Assembly (NCBI RefSeq): GCF_900170035.1
Contig: NZ_LT828561.1
Location: forward strand, 26,286-90,222
Source: Desulfamplus magnetovallimortis
Lineage (GTDB): Bacteria; Desulfobacterota; Desulfobacteria; Desulfobacterales; Desulfobacteraceae
Length of the DNA: 63,937 bases
Direction: 5' to 3'
This document shows, one piece after another, positions 27,749 to 35,849 of this stretch (positions are counted from its first letter, which is position 1; each line of letters begins with the position of its first letter). The position numbers were made by a program, and so were the translations under genes. Under the pieces are notes generated by a model that worked only from the letters and a program-made list of their open reading frames with translations, did not search any database and was not told the origin of the DNA.

Positions 27749-27792
27749 ACCTCATCCCCCAGCCACCTCTTACAGACTTGCGAGGGGGAGCT
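27749..27792. repeat. CCTCATCCCCC...GAGGGGGAG hairpin repeat
   Basis: CTCATCCCCC and GCGAGGGGGAG pair around CTTACAGACTT. The same type of hairpin occurs at 38597-38636 and 50291-50322. It lies between the RHH gene and mlaE. Confidence 0.6.
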
Positions 27793-27876
27793 TGGGAAAG
27801 TTATTTCAGACTCATTCCTAAGGGAATTCATTGAACACGTTTTTTTGAACAAAAACTTTGGGCTTAATAAAAATAG

Positions 27877-28668
27877 ATGATTACAGAATCCATCCGGAAA
27901 GTTGGCTCCGGCACAATTGACATGATAGAAGGTACGGGAAGATTTTTTGTTTTTCTGTTTTCAGGTATTTTCAATATCTTTACTTTTCCGTTTCAGCTAT
28001 GGAAGATTATTGAACATACCTGGTTTATGGGAGCCAGATCCATGGGTGTTATCCTGCTTACAGGAACGTTTACCGGAATGGTTCTTGGGTTGCAGGGATA
28101 TTATACACTGACAAAATTCGGCTCAGAGGGGATGCTTGGCTCTGCTGTTGCCTTGACTCTTATAAGGGAACTTGGTCCTGTGCTTACAGCAATAATGATA
28201 ACAGCAAGGGCAGGTTCAGCCATAGCCGCAGAAATTGGAGTTATGAGAATTTCAGAGCAGATTGATGCCCTTGAGACAATGGATATTAATCCTGTCAGGT
28301 TTGTCTTTTCTCCACGCCTTGTGGCAGCACTGATAAGTTTTCCTCTTTTGACCGCTCTTTTTGATGCCATAGGAATTTTTGGGGGTTTTATCACAGGCTC
28401 GTGGCTACTTGGTATTAATGCAGGTATTTATATTTACAGGGTTGCAGACAGCGTTGTAATGGCAGATATTACTGGTGGTTTTGTAAAATCATTTGCTTTT
28501 GCAATAACTGTTACAACTATTTGCTGTTACAGGGGCTTTTTTACCCATCTTCAGACAAGTGGCGGATTCGGGGCAAAGGGTGTCAGCTCTTCAACCACAA
28601 GGGCTGTGGTAAACTCCTGTGTTCTTATCCTGATTTTGGATTATATAATTACATATTTATTGCTTTAA
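27877..28668 (+). CDS. mlaE: MlaE-family lipid ABC transporter permease
   Basis: The 263-residue protein shows the MlaE/YrbE pattern: five to six helices with FTGMVLGLQGYYTLTKFGSEGMLGSAVALTLIRELGPVLTAIMITARAGSAIAAEIGVMRISEQIDALETM, the conserved EQIDAL coupling segment. MlaE is the inner-membrane permease of the Mla system, which moves phospholipids between the outer and inner membranes. It heads an mlaEFDCA operon; mlaF starts 13 bases later. Confidence 0.95.
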   Translation: MITESIRKVGSGTIDMIEGTGRFFVFLFSGIFNIFTFPFQLWKIIEHTWFMGARSMGVILLTGTFTGMVLGLQGYYTLTKFGSEGMLGSAVALTLIRELGPVLTAIMITARAGSAIAAEIGVMRISEQIDALETMDINPVRFVFSPRLVAALISFPLLTALFDAIGIFGGFITGSWLLGINAGIYIYRVADSVVMADITGGFVKSFAFAITVTTICCYRGFFTHLQTSGGFGAKGVSSSTTRAVVNSCVLILILDYIITYLLL

Positions 28669-28681
28669 AGGCTTTGTTGTT

Positions 28682-29434
28682 ATGACATCCCCGTTGATTG
28701 AGCTTAAAAACATTCATAAAAAATTCGGCACAAACCATGTAATGCAGGGAGTTGATCTCTCAATTAATGAAGGGGAGATTACAACTATTATCGGCAAGAG
28801 CGGTACCGGCAAGAGCGTTCTTCTCAAACACATTATAGGGCTTATGCATCAGGATTCCGGAAAAATAACTTTTTCAGGCAAAGATACAGGCACCATGACC
28901 CACAAGGAGCGCAGGGCATTCAAACAGAGGTTCAGCTACATGTTTCAGGAGAACGCTCTTTTTGATTCCATGACAATCTATGATAATATTGCTTTGCCAC
29001 TTTCGGAAAAAGCTGTTTTTCCACGGGATATTATAAGAGCAAAAGTTAAGACCAGAATGGAGCAGCTTGATATTGGAGAGACTGCATCAAAATATCCGGC
29101 ACAGCTTTCAGGGGGAATGAAAAAAAGGGTAGCCCTTGCAAGAGCACTTGTCACAGAACCTGATATTGTGCTTTTTGATGAGCCTACAACAGGGCTTGAT
29201 CCCCTCCGTAAGAACGGAGTCCATAAAATGATCCACTCCTATCAGAAGATGTTTGGCTTTACAGCAGTGGTTGTGAGTCATGAGATACCCGATATATTCA
29301 CAATTTCCCAGAAAGTTGCCATGCTTGACAAAGGCAGAATCATTTTTCAAGGCACTCCGGAGGAAATTATGAATTGTGAAGTTGAAAACATCTATTCGTT
29401 CATTCATGGCAAGGGGGATGTTGAGTTTGAATAG
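28682..29434 (+). CDS. mlaF: MlaF-family ABC transporter ATPase
   Basis: The 250-residue ATPase has Walker A (G-K-S-G-T-G-K-S), the Q-loop in FSYMFQENALFDSMT, signature LSGGMKKRVALARAL, Walker B VLFDEPTTGLDP and a switch His in VVVSHE. It powers MlaE. The signature with MKKR is typical of the Mla branch. It lies 13 bases after mlaE and 77 before mlaD. Confidence 0.95.
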   Translation: MTSPLIELKNIHKKFGTNHVMQGVDLSINEGEITTIIGKSGTGKSVLLKHIIGLMHQDSGKITFSGKDTGTMTHKERRAFKQRFSYMFQENALFDSMTIYDNIALPLSEKAVFPRDIIRAKVKTRMEQLDIGETASKYPAQLSGGMKKRVALARALVTEPDIVLFDEPTTGLDPLRKNGVHKMIHSYQKMFGFTAVVVSHEIPDIFTISQKVAMLDKGRIIFQGTPEEIMNCEVENIYSFIHGKGDVEFE

Positions 29435-29511
29435 TTGAATGCTCTCTCCATTTGTAGTAGTGTTATCCCTTTGTCAGAAATTAAAGCCATATTTGCTTCA
29501 GGAAAATTAGT

Positions 29512-29967
29512 ATGAAAAAAGAGAAGATGGAATTTTATGTTGGTATTTTGATGATCATTGGTCTTTCTTGTTGTGCCTATCTTATAATTGTGCTGGGTGG
29601 TGCCAATGTAATCAATAAAAATGATTACAGGGTCTTTGCATATTTCAGCTCTGTTGCAGGGCTTAAGGCTGGTGCAAATGTGGAGATGGCAGGTGTCGAG
29701 ATCGGAAATGTCATATCCATATCACTTGATATGGAACGTCTGCTTGCAAAGGTTGAACTTGGAATCAGGGAGAATATAAAACTTGCTGAGGATGTCCTTG
29801 CGTCTGTTAAGACATCCGGTGTAATAGGAGATAAATATATAAATTTATCACCTGGGGGGTCGGAAATCTTTCTGGAGTCCGGAGACACCATTTTTAATAC
29901 AGAATCTGCCATTGACATTGAAGCTCTTGTGAGCAAGTACATTTTTGGAAAAAAGGAGGAAGAGTAG
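29512..29967 (+). CDS. mlaD: MlaD-family membrane-anchored lipid-binding protein
   Basis: The 151-residue protein has an N-terminal membrane anchor (MEFYVGILMIIGLSCCAYLIIVLGG) and one MCE domain (FAYFSSVAGLKAGANVEMAGVEIGNVISISLD... ASVKTSGVIGDKYINLSPG). MlaD hexamers sit on MlaE and pass lipids to or from MlaC. It ends directly at the mlaC start codon (TAG-ATG). Confidence 0.94.
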   Translation: MKKEKMEFYVGILMIIGLSCCAYLIIVLGGANVINKNDYRVFAYFSSVAGLKAGANVEMAGVEIGNVISISLDMERLLAKVELGIRENIKLAEDVLASVKTSGVIGDKYINLSPGGSEIFLESGDTIFNTESAIDIEALVSKYIFGKKEEE

Positions 29968-30777
29968 ATGGAGAACTGGTGTAAAAAAATATTAAATGGA
30001 TTTGTCCCAATAGCAAAATTTTCACAGTTTTCATCAACTATCCTGCACCATGAGAATAATGAGTGCTTTTTTCATACTGAATCTTTGTGCCCGAACTCAA
30101 CGCTTACCCTCGACCATGAAATGACTAAAGGAAATTCTCATGGTAAAAGAGTTATCACATTAGCCTTCTGTTTACTGTTTTCTCTTTTGTTTTTTTCTCA
30201 AGCTCTTGAGGCACAGACTAAATCTGCTGATGTTGAGTCCCATGAGGTATTGAAAAAAGGCATTGATGATATTATATCCATTATTAACAGTCCTTTGTAT
30301 TCCGAGGAGAGCCAGAAAAAGGCAAGAGGAGATCTTCTCTTTGCAAAAGCCGAAGAGCTGTTTGATTTCAGGGCTTTTTCCATGGGAGCTTTAAGCAGGA
30401 ACTGGCGTCGTTTTTCAGATGCTGAACGTTCTGAATTTACAAAATATTTTGCAAAACTTATTGCAAATACATATTTGTCAAAAATTGATGACAGCAGCTT
30501 TAAAAACCTTGACATCAGATATACCAAGACAGAAATGCTTGAAGCCACAAAATCAGGCATTGAACGGGTGGATATCTTTACAGAAGTGCATCACAATGAT
30601 GTGGTAACACCTGTTGACTACAGAATGATGAAAGAGCCTCAAGGTAAATGGCAAATTTATGATGTAAAGATTGAAGGAGTAAGTCTTGTTGGTAACTACA
30701 GGGAGCAGTACAGAACCCGTTTTAATGACAAGCCGGAAGACTTGATTCTTGAAATAAAGGAGAAAATCAAGCAATGA
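29968..30777 (+). CDS. mlaC: MlaC-family periplasmic phospholipid-binding protein
   Basis: From about residue 75 the protein has the MlaC (Tol-toluene tolerance Ttg2D) pattern: long helices and FDFRAFSMGALSRNWRRFSDAERSEFTKYFAKLI. It carries lipid across the periplasm. The ATG at 29968 has a strong AAGGAGG and abuts mlaD, giving 269 residues, but the Sec signal peptide (VITLAFCLLFSLLFFSQALEA) then starts near residue 60. ATG 30121 would give the usual 218 residues with a correct signal, but has no clear ribosome site. The extra 51 codons contain a piece resembling the intergenic repeat near 5938. Start uncertain. Confidence 0.88.
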   Translation: MENWCKKILNGFVPIAKFSQFSSTILHHENNECFFHTESLCPNSTLTLDHEMTKGNSHGKRVITLAFCLLFSLLFFSQALEAQTKSADVESHEVLKKGIDDIISIINSPLYSEESQKKARGDLLFAKAEELFDFRAFSMGALSRNWRRFSDAERSEFTKYFAKLIANTYLSKIDDSSFKNLDIRYTKTEMLEATKSGIERVDIFTEVHHNDVVTPVDYRMMKEPQGKWQIYDVKIEGVSLVGNYREQYRTRFNDKPEDLILEIKEKIKQ

Positions 30778-31928
30778 GATTGTTTATTACTTCAGAGGGT
30801 TTATTAGAAAGTCTCCGTAACATACTGATATACAACTACTATAATGTTTTCGTTGTGATGCGTCAGAAAATATGGGGGGGGATAAGAAAATTCCCCTATT
30901 TTAAGGTTCTTCTGGATTTTTATACTTCTTTGTGGCAGATGGTGCTGCCATGGCTGTTTATAATAAAATTCCTGTCTTTTGAGGCTGTTACGGGCTTTTA
31001 TACTTTGTTGTGCCTACCTAAGCATGGGGGTGGAGGTGAAAATCTTGGTAAAGGGATCTCTTTAATTGGTAAAGGGAGCTTTTTAAAAAAACTTTTAGTC
31101 TGTTTTTTTATTGTTTCAATATTACCTGTAAATTTTATTTTATCATCAGAGAACAGTTGGAAAATTGAGATCAAGCATGCTGTTGCTATGGCTGTTGAAG
31201 ATTCAACCAATGTAAATGAGGATATAGAGAGCAGTAAAGACTCTAAAGCCATTGAGTATGAAGATATGGGCGTAATGGATGAACTTTTTGAATATGATGA
31301 GCCTGAAACTTCTGAAAAGGATGATTTTGTAGCTGATCCCCTTCATACTGTAAATCGCGCCTTGTTCTATTTTAATGATAAATTTTACTTCTATCTTTTA
31401 AAGCCCGTTGCTTTGGGATATCAGAAGGTAACCCCTCTTTTCCTCAGAAAAGGCGTTGCTAATTTTTTTAACAATACTCTTTTTCCTTTAAGGTTTGTCA
31501 ATAATATCCTCCAGGCAAAATTCACAAGGGCAATGACAGAAGGTAAAATATTTTTCATCAATACAGTTGCAGGTGGATTGGGCTTTGCAACTCCTGCCCA
31601 GGACTATTTTGAATTGAAAAACTACCCTGAAGATCTTGGGCAGACCCTTGGAAGCTATTCAATTGGAGAAGGATTTTATGTTGTTCTTCCTCTTCTTGGA
31701 CCTTCAACTCTAAGGGATCTTGTAGGAACAGCAGGAGATTACTTTTTAAAGCCCGTCACTTATGTTGAGCCGGCAGAGCTTGCCATCGGGGTTAGCACAC
31801 TAAATACCGTTAATGCAACCACTTTCAGGATAGGTGATTATGAAGCTCTTAAAAAAGCAGCTCTTGATCCATATGTGGCATTAAAAGATGCCTATATTCA
31901 GATGCGCAGGAAAAAGGTGGAAGAGTAG
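30774..31928 (+). CDS. mlaA: MlaA/VacJ-family outer-membrane lipid transport protein
   Basis: The C-terminal part (residues about 185-380) has the MlaA pattern: DPLHTVNRALFYFNDKFYFYLLKPVALGYQKVTP...GVANFFNNTLFPLRFVNNILQ...LGFATPAQDYF...EDLGQTLGSYSIGEGFYVVLPLLGPSTLRD. MlaA removes phospholipids from the outer leaflet. The start overlaps the mlaC stop (ATGA). The first 185 residues are unusual: several hydrophobic stretches, then an acidic segment; no lipobox cysteine is seen where E. coli MlaA has one. The true start may lie further in, before LKKLLVCFFIVSILPVNFIL. Confidence 0.9.
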   Translation: MRLFITSEGLLESLRNILIYNYYNVFVVMRQKIWGGIRKFPYFKVLLDFYTSLWQMVLPWLFIIKFLSFEAVTGFYTLLCLPKHGGGGENLGKGISLIGKGSFLKKLLVCFFIVSILPVNFILSSENSWKIEIKHAVAMAVEDSTNVNEDIESSKDSKAIEYEDMGVMDELFEYDEPETSEKDDFVADPLHTVNRALFYFNDKFYFYLLKPVALGYQKVTPLFLRKGVANFFNNTLFPLRFVNNILQAKFTRAMTEGKIFFINTVAGGLGFATPAQDYFELKNYPEDLGQTLGSYSIGEGFYVVLPLLGPSTLRDLVGTAGDYFLKPVTYVEPAELAIGVSTLNTVNATTFRIGDYEALKKAALDPYVALKDAYIQMRRKKVEE

Positions 31929-31941
31929 GAGGGTATAGTGT

Positions 31942-32559
31942 TCATAAGTCAGCTTTTTTTATTTCCGAGCGAATTATATGTAATAATATTCCCATGATGG
32001 TACCAATTTGTTCTATATAATACTCTTTGATATCAATATATAACCTGTCGTCAAGTTTTAGAAATCTCCAGTTGCTTCCAGTTGTTACGACACCATATAT
32101 GTTTTTTATTTTACACTTTTTTTGTTCATTAAAAATTTTTGAGGCTACCATTTCTGCCGCACATTGTGCCAATCCGGATTTTATATTATCATTTTTTGCT
32201 TCTACAATTAAAACAACAGGAGAGCTTACATAAAGCTGTTCCTCAGAGAGTGAAATAATATAGTCACAAATTCCGTTGAGCCCCTTTTCTTTATCAACAT
32301 TGAATTCAACACCTGAGAAGAGACTTATTCGATGTTCCAGAATTTTTCTAAGTTCAATGAGAATTGGTGTCACTATCATTTCGGAACGGGCTTTTTCTGT
32401 ATGTATTGCAAGAGCAAGAGGAATGTTTTCTTCGAGAATTTCGTTTAACGAATCGCTGATTTTCTCCTTTTCAATATTGGGAAAAATATTTGTCTTTTGC
32501 TCTATTTTTATATTAAATTTATCTTTTATATCACTTATTGTATAATCACTGTATGACAT
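31942..32559 (-). CDS. PD-(D/E)XK nuclease-fold protein of unknown role
   Basis: The 205-residue protein has the order expected of a restriction-endonuclease fold: G-I-C-D-Y-I-I-S-L (metal Asp), then V-V-L-I-V-E-A-K (E-x-K motif) and a following Gln-containing helix (GLAQCAAEM). It resembles the small stand-alone relatives of type I restriction HsdR N-terminal domains. ATG 32559 is preceded by AGGAGG; the frame is open to 32586. It is convergent with mlaA and 51 bases downstream of the ahbA-like gene. No partner methylase is present. Confidence 0.65.
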   Translation of the reverse strand: MSYSDYTISDIKDKFNIKIEQKTNIFPNIEKEKISDSLNEILEENIPLALAIHTEKARSEMIVTPILIELRKILEHRISLFSGVEFNVDKEKGLNGICDYIISLSEEQLYVSSPVVLIVEAKNDNIKSGLAQCAAEMVASKIFNEQKKCKIKNIYGVVTTGSNWRFLKLDDRLYIDIKEYYIEQIGTIMGILLHIIRSEIKKADL

Positions 32560-32610
32560 ATTCAATACCTCCTGCTTCTGATACATCTGGTATCGTATGA
32601 AAGATGCCTA

Positions 32611-33069
32611 CTATTTAACCTTGAAATTTGCGCTTATTTTAAAAAGATCCGTTGCAGGAAGATTTAGAATATCGGTAACGCCTGTTCTTTCAGATATTTC
32701 AGCCAGATTCTGTTCAATAATTGACATTGATTCAGCTATGAATGTAAACCAGATGTTATATTTGTGATTTCTCATGTAGTTATGTGTAACTCCAGGATAT
32801 CCATTGACCACATCTGTAAACTTGCTGACTTTATCTTCTGGTACATGTGCTGCGCACAATGTACTGAAGAAGCCCAGTTTGTAAGGCCCGAAATTTCCTC
32901 CGATCCTCCTTATAATTCCATCCCTTTTCAGATTTTGTACCCTTTGGATAACCTCGTCTTCTGTCAGACCGAGTTCTTCTGCAATTACAGCATAGGGTCT
33001 TGGGTCAATGGGAAAAAATGTCTGTATCCGGTTAATGATTTTTTTGTCAGTTTCATCAATTTTGGCCAT
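32611..33069 (-). CDS. ahbA: Siroheme decarboxylase subunit, AhbA-like (Lrp/AsnC fold)
   Basis: The 152-residue protein has an N-terminal Lrp-type helix-turn-helix (RPYAVIAEELGLTEDEVIQRVQNLKRDGIIRRIGGNFG) and a C-terminal ferredoxin-like domain with FFSTLCAAHVPEDK and P-G-V-T-H-N-Y-M-R-N-H-K-Y-N-I-W-F-T. This pattern marks AhbA/AhbB (NirD-like) proteins, which decarboxylate siroheme to didecarboxysiroheme in the alternative haem pathway of sulfate reducers. The His-Asn-Tyr-x-Arg segment favours AhbA, but A versus B cannot be fixed here. It fits the large haem demand of the Hmc operon next door. Confidence 0.82.
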   Translation of the reverse strand: MAKIDETDKKIINRIQTFFPIDPRPYAVIAEELGLTEDEVIQRVQNLKRDGIIRRIGGNFGPYKLGFFSTLCAAHVPEDKVSKFTDVVNGYPGVTHNYMRNHKYNIWFTFIAESMSIIEQNLAEISERTGVTDILNLPATDLFKISANFKVK

Positions 33070-33140
33070 ATTGTTATTTCCGTCAGTTGCTTGTTTTGAT
33101 ATACTCGTCTCATCTTTGTTTTAAAAAAAATGATGTTATC

Positions 33141-33215
33141 GTAAAAAGTCCAAAACGCCAAAGTCGCTATTAATATGGGTTACGGCTAAAAAAATCCCAA
33201 AATCGGACTTTTTAC
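33141..33215. repeat. 75-bp imperfect palindrome
   Basis: GTAAAAAGTCC at the left end and GGACTTTTTAC at the right are perfectly inverted. No target duplication is evident and no second copy was seen in the window. It lies between dsrC and the ahbA-like gene. Confidence 0.6.
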
Positions 33216-33240
33216 AGGTTCATCAAATTTAAAAATAAAA

Positions 33241-33287
33241 AAGACTCTGCAAATTGATCTTGATGAAGATCCATGCAGAGCCTTTTT
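33241..33287 (-). terminator. Terminator of dsrC
   Basis: CTCTGCA and TGCAGAG, with an inner GATCTT / GAAGATC pair, form a long hairpin. On the minus strand it is followed by T-rich sequence (complement of AAAAATAAAAAAGA). It lies 29 bases beyond the dsrC stop. Confidence 0.8.
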
Positions 33288-33315
33288 ATAAAGCTATATC
33301 ATATGGCTTAAAGGA

Positions 33316-33633
33316 TTATACGCAGCCGGTTGGTTTTGGAAGGCCGGCCATTTTACATGCTCCCTTTCCAGGTCCTGACGGAAACAGCTCATAGATGTGT
33401 TTCAGTTTGTATTTTGTCAATTTGGAAAGTACACGTACCATTGGCGCAATACCATTTTTCTCATAGTAGTCCTGAAGAACGTTAACAACTTTCCAATGCT
33501 CGTCATTCAGCTCATCGATACCTTCCTGCTGTCTTACATATTCAACCCAGTCATTTGTAAAAGTTTTGTAGTCAAGCAGAAATCCATCTTCATCGATCTC
33601 AAAAGTTGTTCCATTCATTTCTACGGTTGCCAT
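33316..33633 (-). CDS. dsrC: DsrC sulfur-carrier protein
   Basis: The 105-residue protein ends G-A-C-K-M-A-G-L-P-K-P-T-G-C-V: both conserved cysteines of true DsrC are present, the penultimate one and the one eleven residues before it. In sulfate reduction DsrC carries sulfur as a trisulfide formed by DsrAB, which is then reduced by membrane complexes such as DsrMKJOP. TusE-type relatives lack the inner Cys. The start at 33633 has a clear AGGAGG. It is divergent from hmcA, whose complex is a candidate electron route. Confidence 0.96.
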   Translation of the reverse strand: MATVEMNGTTFEIDEDGFLLDYKTFTNDWVEYVRQQEGIDELNDEHWKVVNVLQDYYEKNGIAPMVRVLSKLTKYKLKHIYELFPSGPGKGACKMAGLPKPTGCV

Positions 33634-33976
33634 TAAACTACCTCCTGGTTAAAAAAAATAATTGATGTTCTATAAAGTAAGCTTGCCGTCTTATCTCTTA
33701 GAATTGATAATTCTTTACATTATCCCACACGGATACTCTTGTCAATATGTAGATTTAAAGGTTTTAAAAAAAATCTCTGAAAGTGGTGTATAGCTGCTTT
33801 ATCCCTTACATTCAATCTTTGTTTTGAAATTTGTAAAATTTTATTTTTTTTAGGGTTGACAAGCCTTAAAAACTCATTTAATGGTAAATCATACTAAATT
33901 AGTAGGGATATATCCAACCTATTTGGTCGGGTATAAGATGAAAAACACATTTTTGATTCAAAACGAGGAATTAACC
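33634..33976. promoter_or_regulatory. Divergent control region of dsrC and the hmc operon
   Basis: These 343 bases hold both promoters. A consensus -35 box TTGACA lies at 33856-33861 on the hmc side with only a weak -10 candidate 17 bases on. Just downstream are two perfect palindromes, ACTAAATTAGT (33893-33903) and GGATATATCC (33906-33915), which are candidate operator sites, for example for the Rrf2 protein encoded at the end of the operon. Binding is not shown; the assignment is inference. Confidence 0.4.
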
Positions 33977-35701
33977 ATGTCCAAACTAAAATTATCTCTG
34001 AGGTTGATGTTTGCGTATTTCGCAGCTTTCCTTGCTTTCTCCTTTCTGGAGCAGCCTCATCTTTATGGTGAGGATGAGTCTCTCCATAAAGGCAGAAGCG
34101 ACGGGATTGTTATTGACCTCCCGACATCCCCTGGTGGAGAGCAGATGCCAGGGGTAACATTTTATCATGATCTTCATACTAAGCAGCTCAATGATAAAGA
34201 GAAGGATTGCAGCGTATGCCACATGAAGGAGCCAAATGAAGATCGTTTTGTTTTTAAGTACAAGCGTTTAAAAGATAGTGAAACTGAAACTGACATGGCT
34301 GTTTATCATGATAACTGTATTGCCTGTCATGAGGATGTAAAGAGTAAGAGTAAAAAGAGCGGCCCCCTTGAAGCCCAGTGCAGGGAGTGTCACAACACAA
34401 AAGATGGTGATATCTCCTCATGGCAACCCATTGTTTTTGATAAATCTCTGCACAATCGCCATGAAACAGCTAAAGCTATTGTAAGCCCCATGGGCAAAGA
34501 TGAGCCCAATTGCAGCGCCTGTCATCACGGTTATGATGAAAAACTTGACAAGCTTTTTTATGACAGAGGGCAGGAGGGCTCATGCCGTTACTGCCATAAA
34601 GATTCAGGTTCTGCCCCTTTTGAAACACCCTCAAAAATTATTTCTTCCTCAAATTCTGCTCAAAAATCCATAACATTGCAAAAAGCTTCTTCCATGAGGG
34701 ATGCATCTCACAATTCATGTGTAAACTGCCATATTGTTGAGATGAAAAAATTTGCAGGTCCTGTTAACTGTAGTGGTTGCCATGATCTTGAAGAGCAGAA
34801 GAAAATTGATAAACTTCAGGTGGTGCCTCGTCTTAAAAGGGAACAGCCGGATGTTGCAATGATAACAGGATGGGAACCTGCTGCTTCCATGGAGAGCAAT
34901 CAATCCCAGGAAGAGATAGAAAAAATTGTTGAGAACATTAATCAGTATATGAAACCGGTTGTTTTTGACCATAAGAATCATGAGAACAATACAAAGGATT
35001 GTAGAACCTGCCACCATGACACACTGAAAAATTGCAAAGAGTGCCATACCCTTAAAGGGAGTGACAAAGGCGGATTTGTCAACCTTGAAAGCGCCATGCA
35101 CGATATCAAGAGCGACAGAAGCTGTATGGGATGTCACGAAATGTATAAGGCAGCGTCTGATTGTGCTGGCTGTCATGCCCAGATGCCTGAAAAATCCTTT
35201 GCTCAGACTGATAGTAGTTGTGCTGTATGTCACGTTGTAGATGCTGTTGAATCCGGACTTCAGAAAATGGATAAAACTGCAATGAATGCTGCGGCAGAAG
35301 CTCTTTTAAAGGCAAAAACAGATGAATATCAAAAAGTTGCCAATGATAAAATTCCTGAAAAAGTTACCATTGGCTATATTGCTGATAAGTATGAACCATC
35401 TGAATTTCCCCATGGCAAAATTGTGAAAGCCATAGAAAAACGCATTGAGAAAAGCAAAATTGCCAATGCATTTCATAAAGATGGCACGACTCTTTGTGCC
35501 GGATGTCACCACAACAGCCTTCCAACTGAAAAACCCCAAAAATGCATATCCTGCCATGGAAAAGGCGATATGCTAAAAAATGACGGGCGTCCAGGCCTTA
35601 TGGGAGCTTATCATGGCCAATGCATTACATGTCATCAGAAGATGAATGTTGAAACTGTTGCTGCAACGGATTGCAATAAGTGTCATAAGGAAAAGAAGTA
35701 A
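33977..35701 (+). CDS. hmcA: High-molecular-weight cytochrome c HmcA, 16 haems
   Basis: The 574-residue protein contains sixteen C-x-x-C-H motifs (CSVCH, CIACH, CRECH, CSACH, CRYCH, CVNCH, CSGCH, CRTCH, CKECH, CMGCH, CAGCH, CAVCH, CAGCH, CISCH, CITCH, CNKCH), the number found in HmcA of Desulfovibrio. A signal peptide (MSKLKLSLRLMFAYFAAFLAF) sends it to the periplasm, where it accepts electrons, for instance from hydrogenases via type I cytochrome c3, for transfer through the HmcB-F membrane complex. ATG 33977 has GAGGAA upstream and gives a proper signal; ATG 33881 would add 32 residues. It heads hmcABCDEF. Confidence 0.95.
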   Translation: MSKLKLSLRLMFAYFAAFLAFSFLEQPHLYGEDESLHKGRSDGIVIDLPTSPGGEQMPGVTFYHDLHTKQLNDKEKDCSVCHMKEPNEDRFVFKYKRLKDSETETDMAVYHDNCIACHEDVKSKSKKSGPLEAQCRECHNTKDGDISSWQPIVFDKSLHNRHETAKAIVSPMGKDEPNCSACHHGYDEKLDKLFYDRGQEGSCRYCHKDSGSAPFETPSKIISSSNSAQKSITLQKASSMRDASHNSCVNCHIVEMKKFAGPVNCSGCHDLEEQKKIDKLQVVPRLKREQPDVAMITGWEPAASMESNQSQEEIEKIVENINQYMKPVVFDHKNHENNTKDCRTCHHDTLKNCKECHTLKGSDKGGFVNLESAMHDIKSDRSCMGCHEMYKAASDCAGCHAQMPEKSFAQTDSSCAVCHVVDAVESGLQKMDKTAMNAAAEALLKAKTDEYQKVANDKIPEKVTIGYIADKYEPSEFPHGKIVKAIEKRIEKSKIANAFHKDGTTLCAGCHHNSLPTEKPQKCISCHGKGDMLKNDGRPGLMGAYHGQCITCHQKMNVETVAATDCNKCHKEKK

Positions 35702-35740
35702 AATAGTCGAGATGTCAGGATAAATTTTTAGGTAACATAG

Positions 35741-35831
35741 TGCTTCTTCAGGTTTAAACTGTCAGGTGAATTTTCAAAAAATTCAAAGCTTCAAGATATT
35801 TTCTACCTGACAATCAAACTTTGAAAGAACA
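35741..35831. mobile_element. MITE-3 copy B, 91 bp, between hmcA and hmcB
   Basis: It begins TGCTTCTTCAGGTTTAAACT and ends TCAAACTTTGAAAGAACA, matching in inverted orientation the ends of the 91-bp element at 27396; the inner pair CAGG / CCTG extends the arms. The flanks share only ATAG (four bases). It ends 18 bases before the hmcB start and leaves room for the AGAGGAAA ribosome site. Confidence 0.75.
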
Positions 35832-35849
35832 ATAGATAGAGGAAATATT

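Noticed and set aside
33141-33215. Mobile element status for the 75-bp palindrome
   Set aside because: Arms are perfect but no target duplication or second copy was seen, so it is listed only as a repeat.
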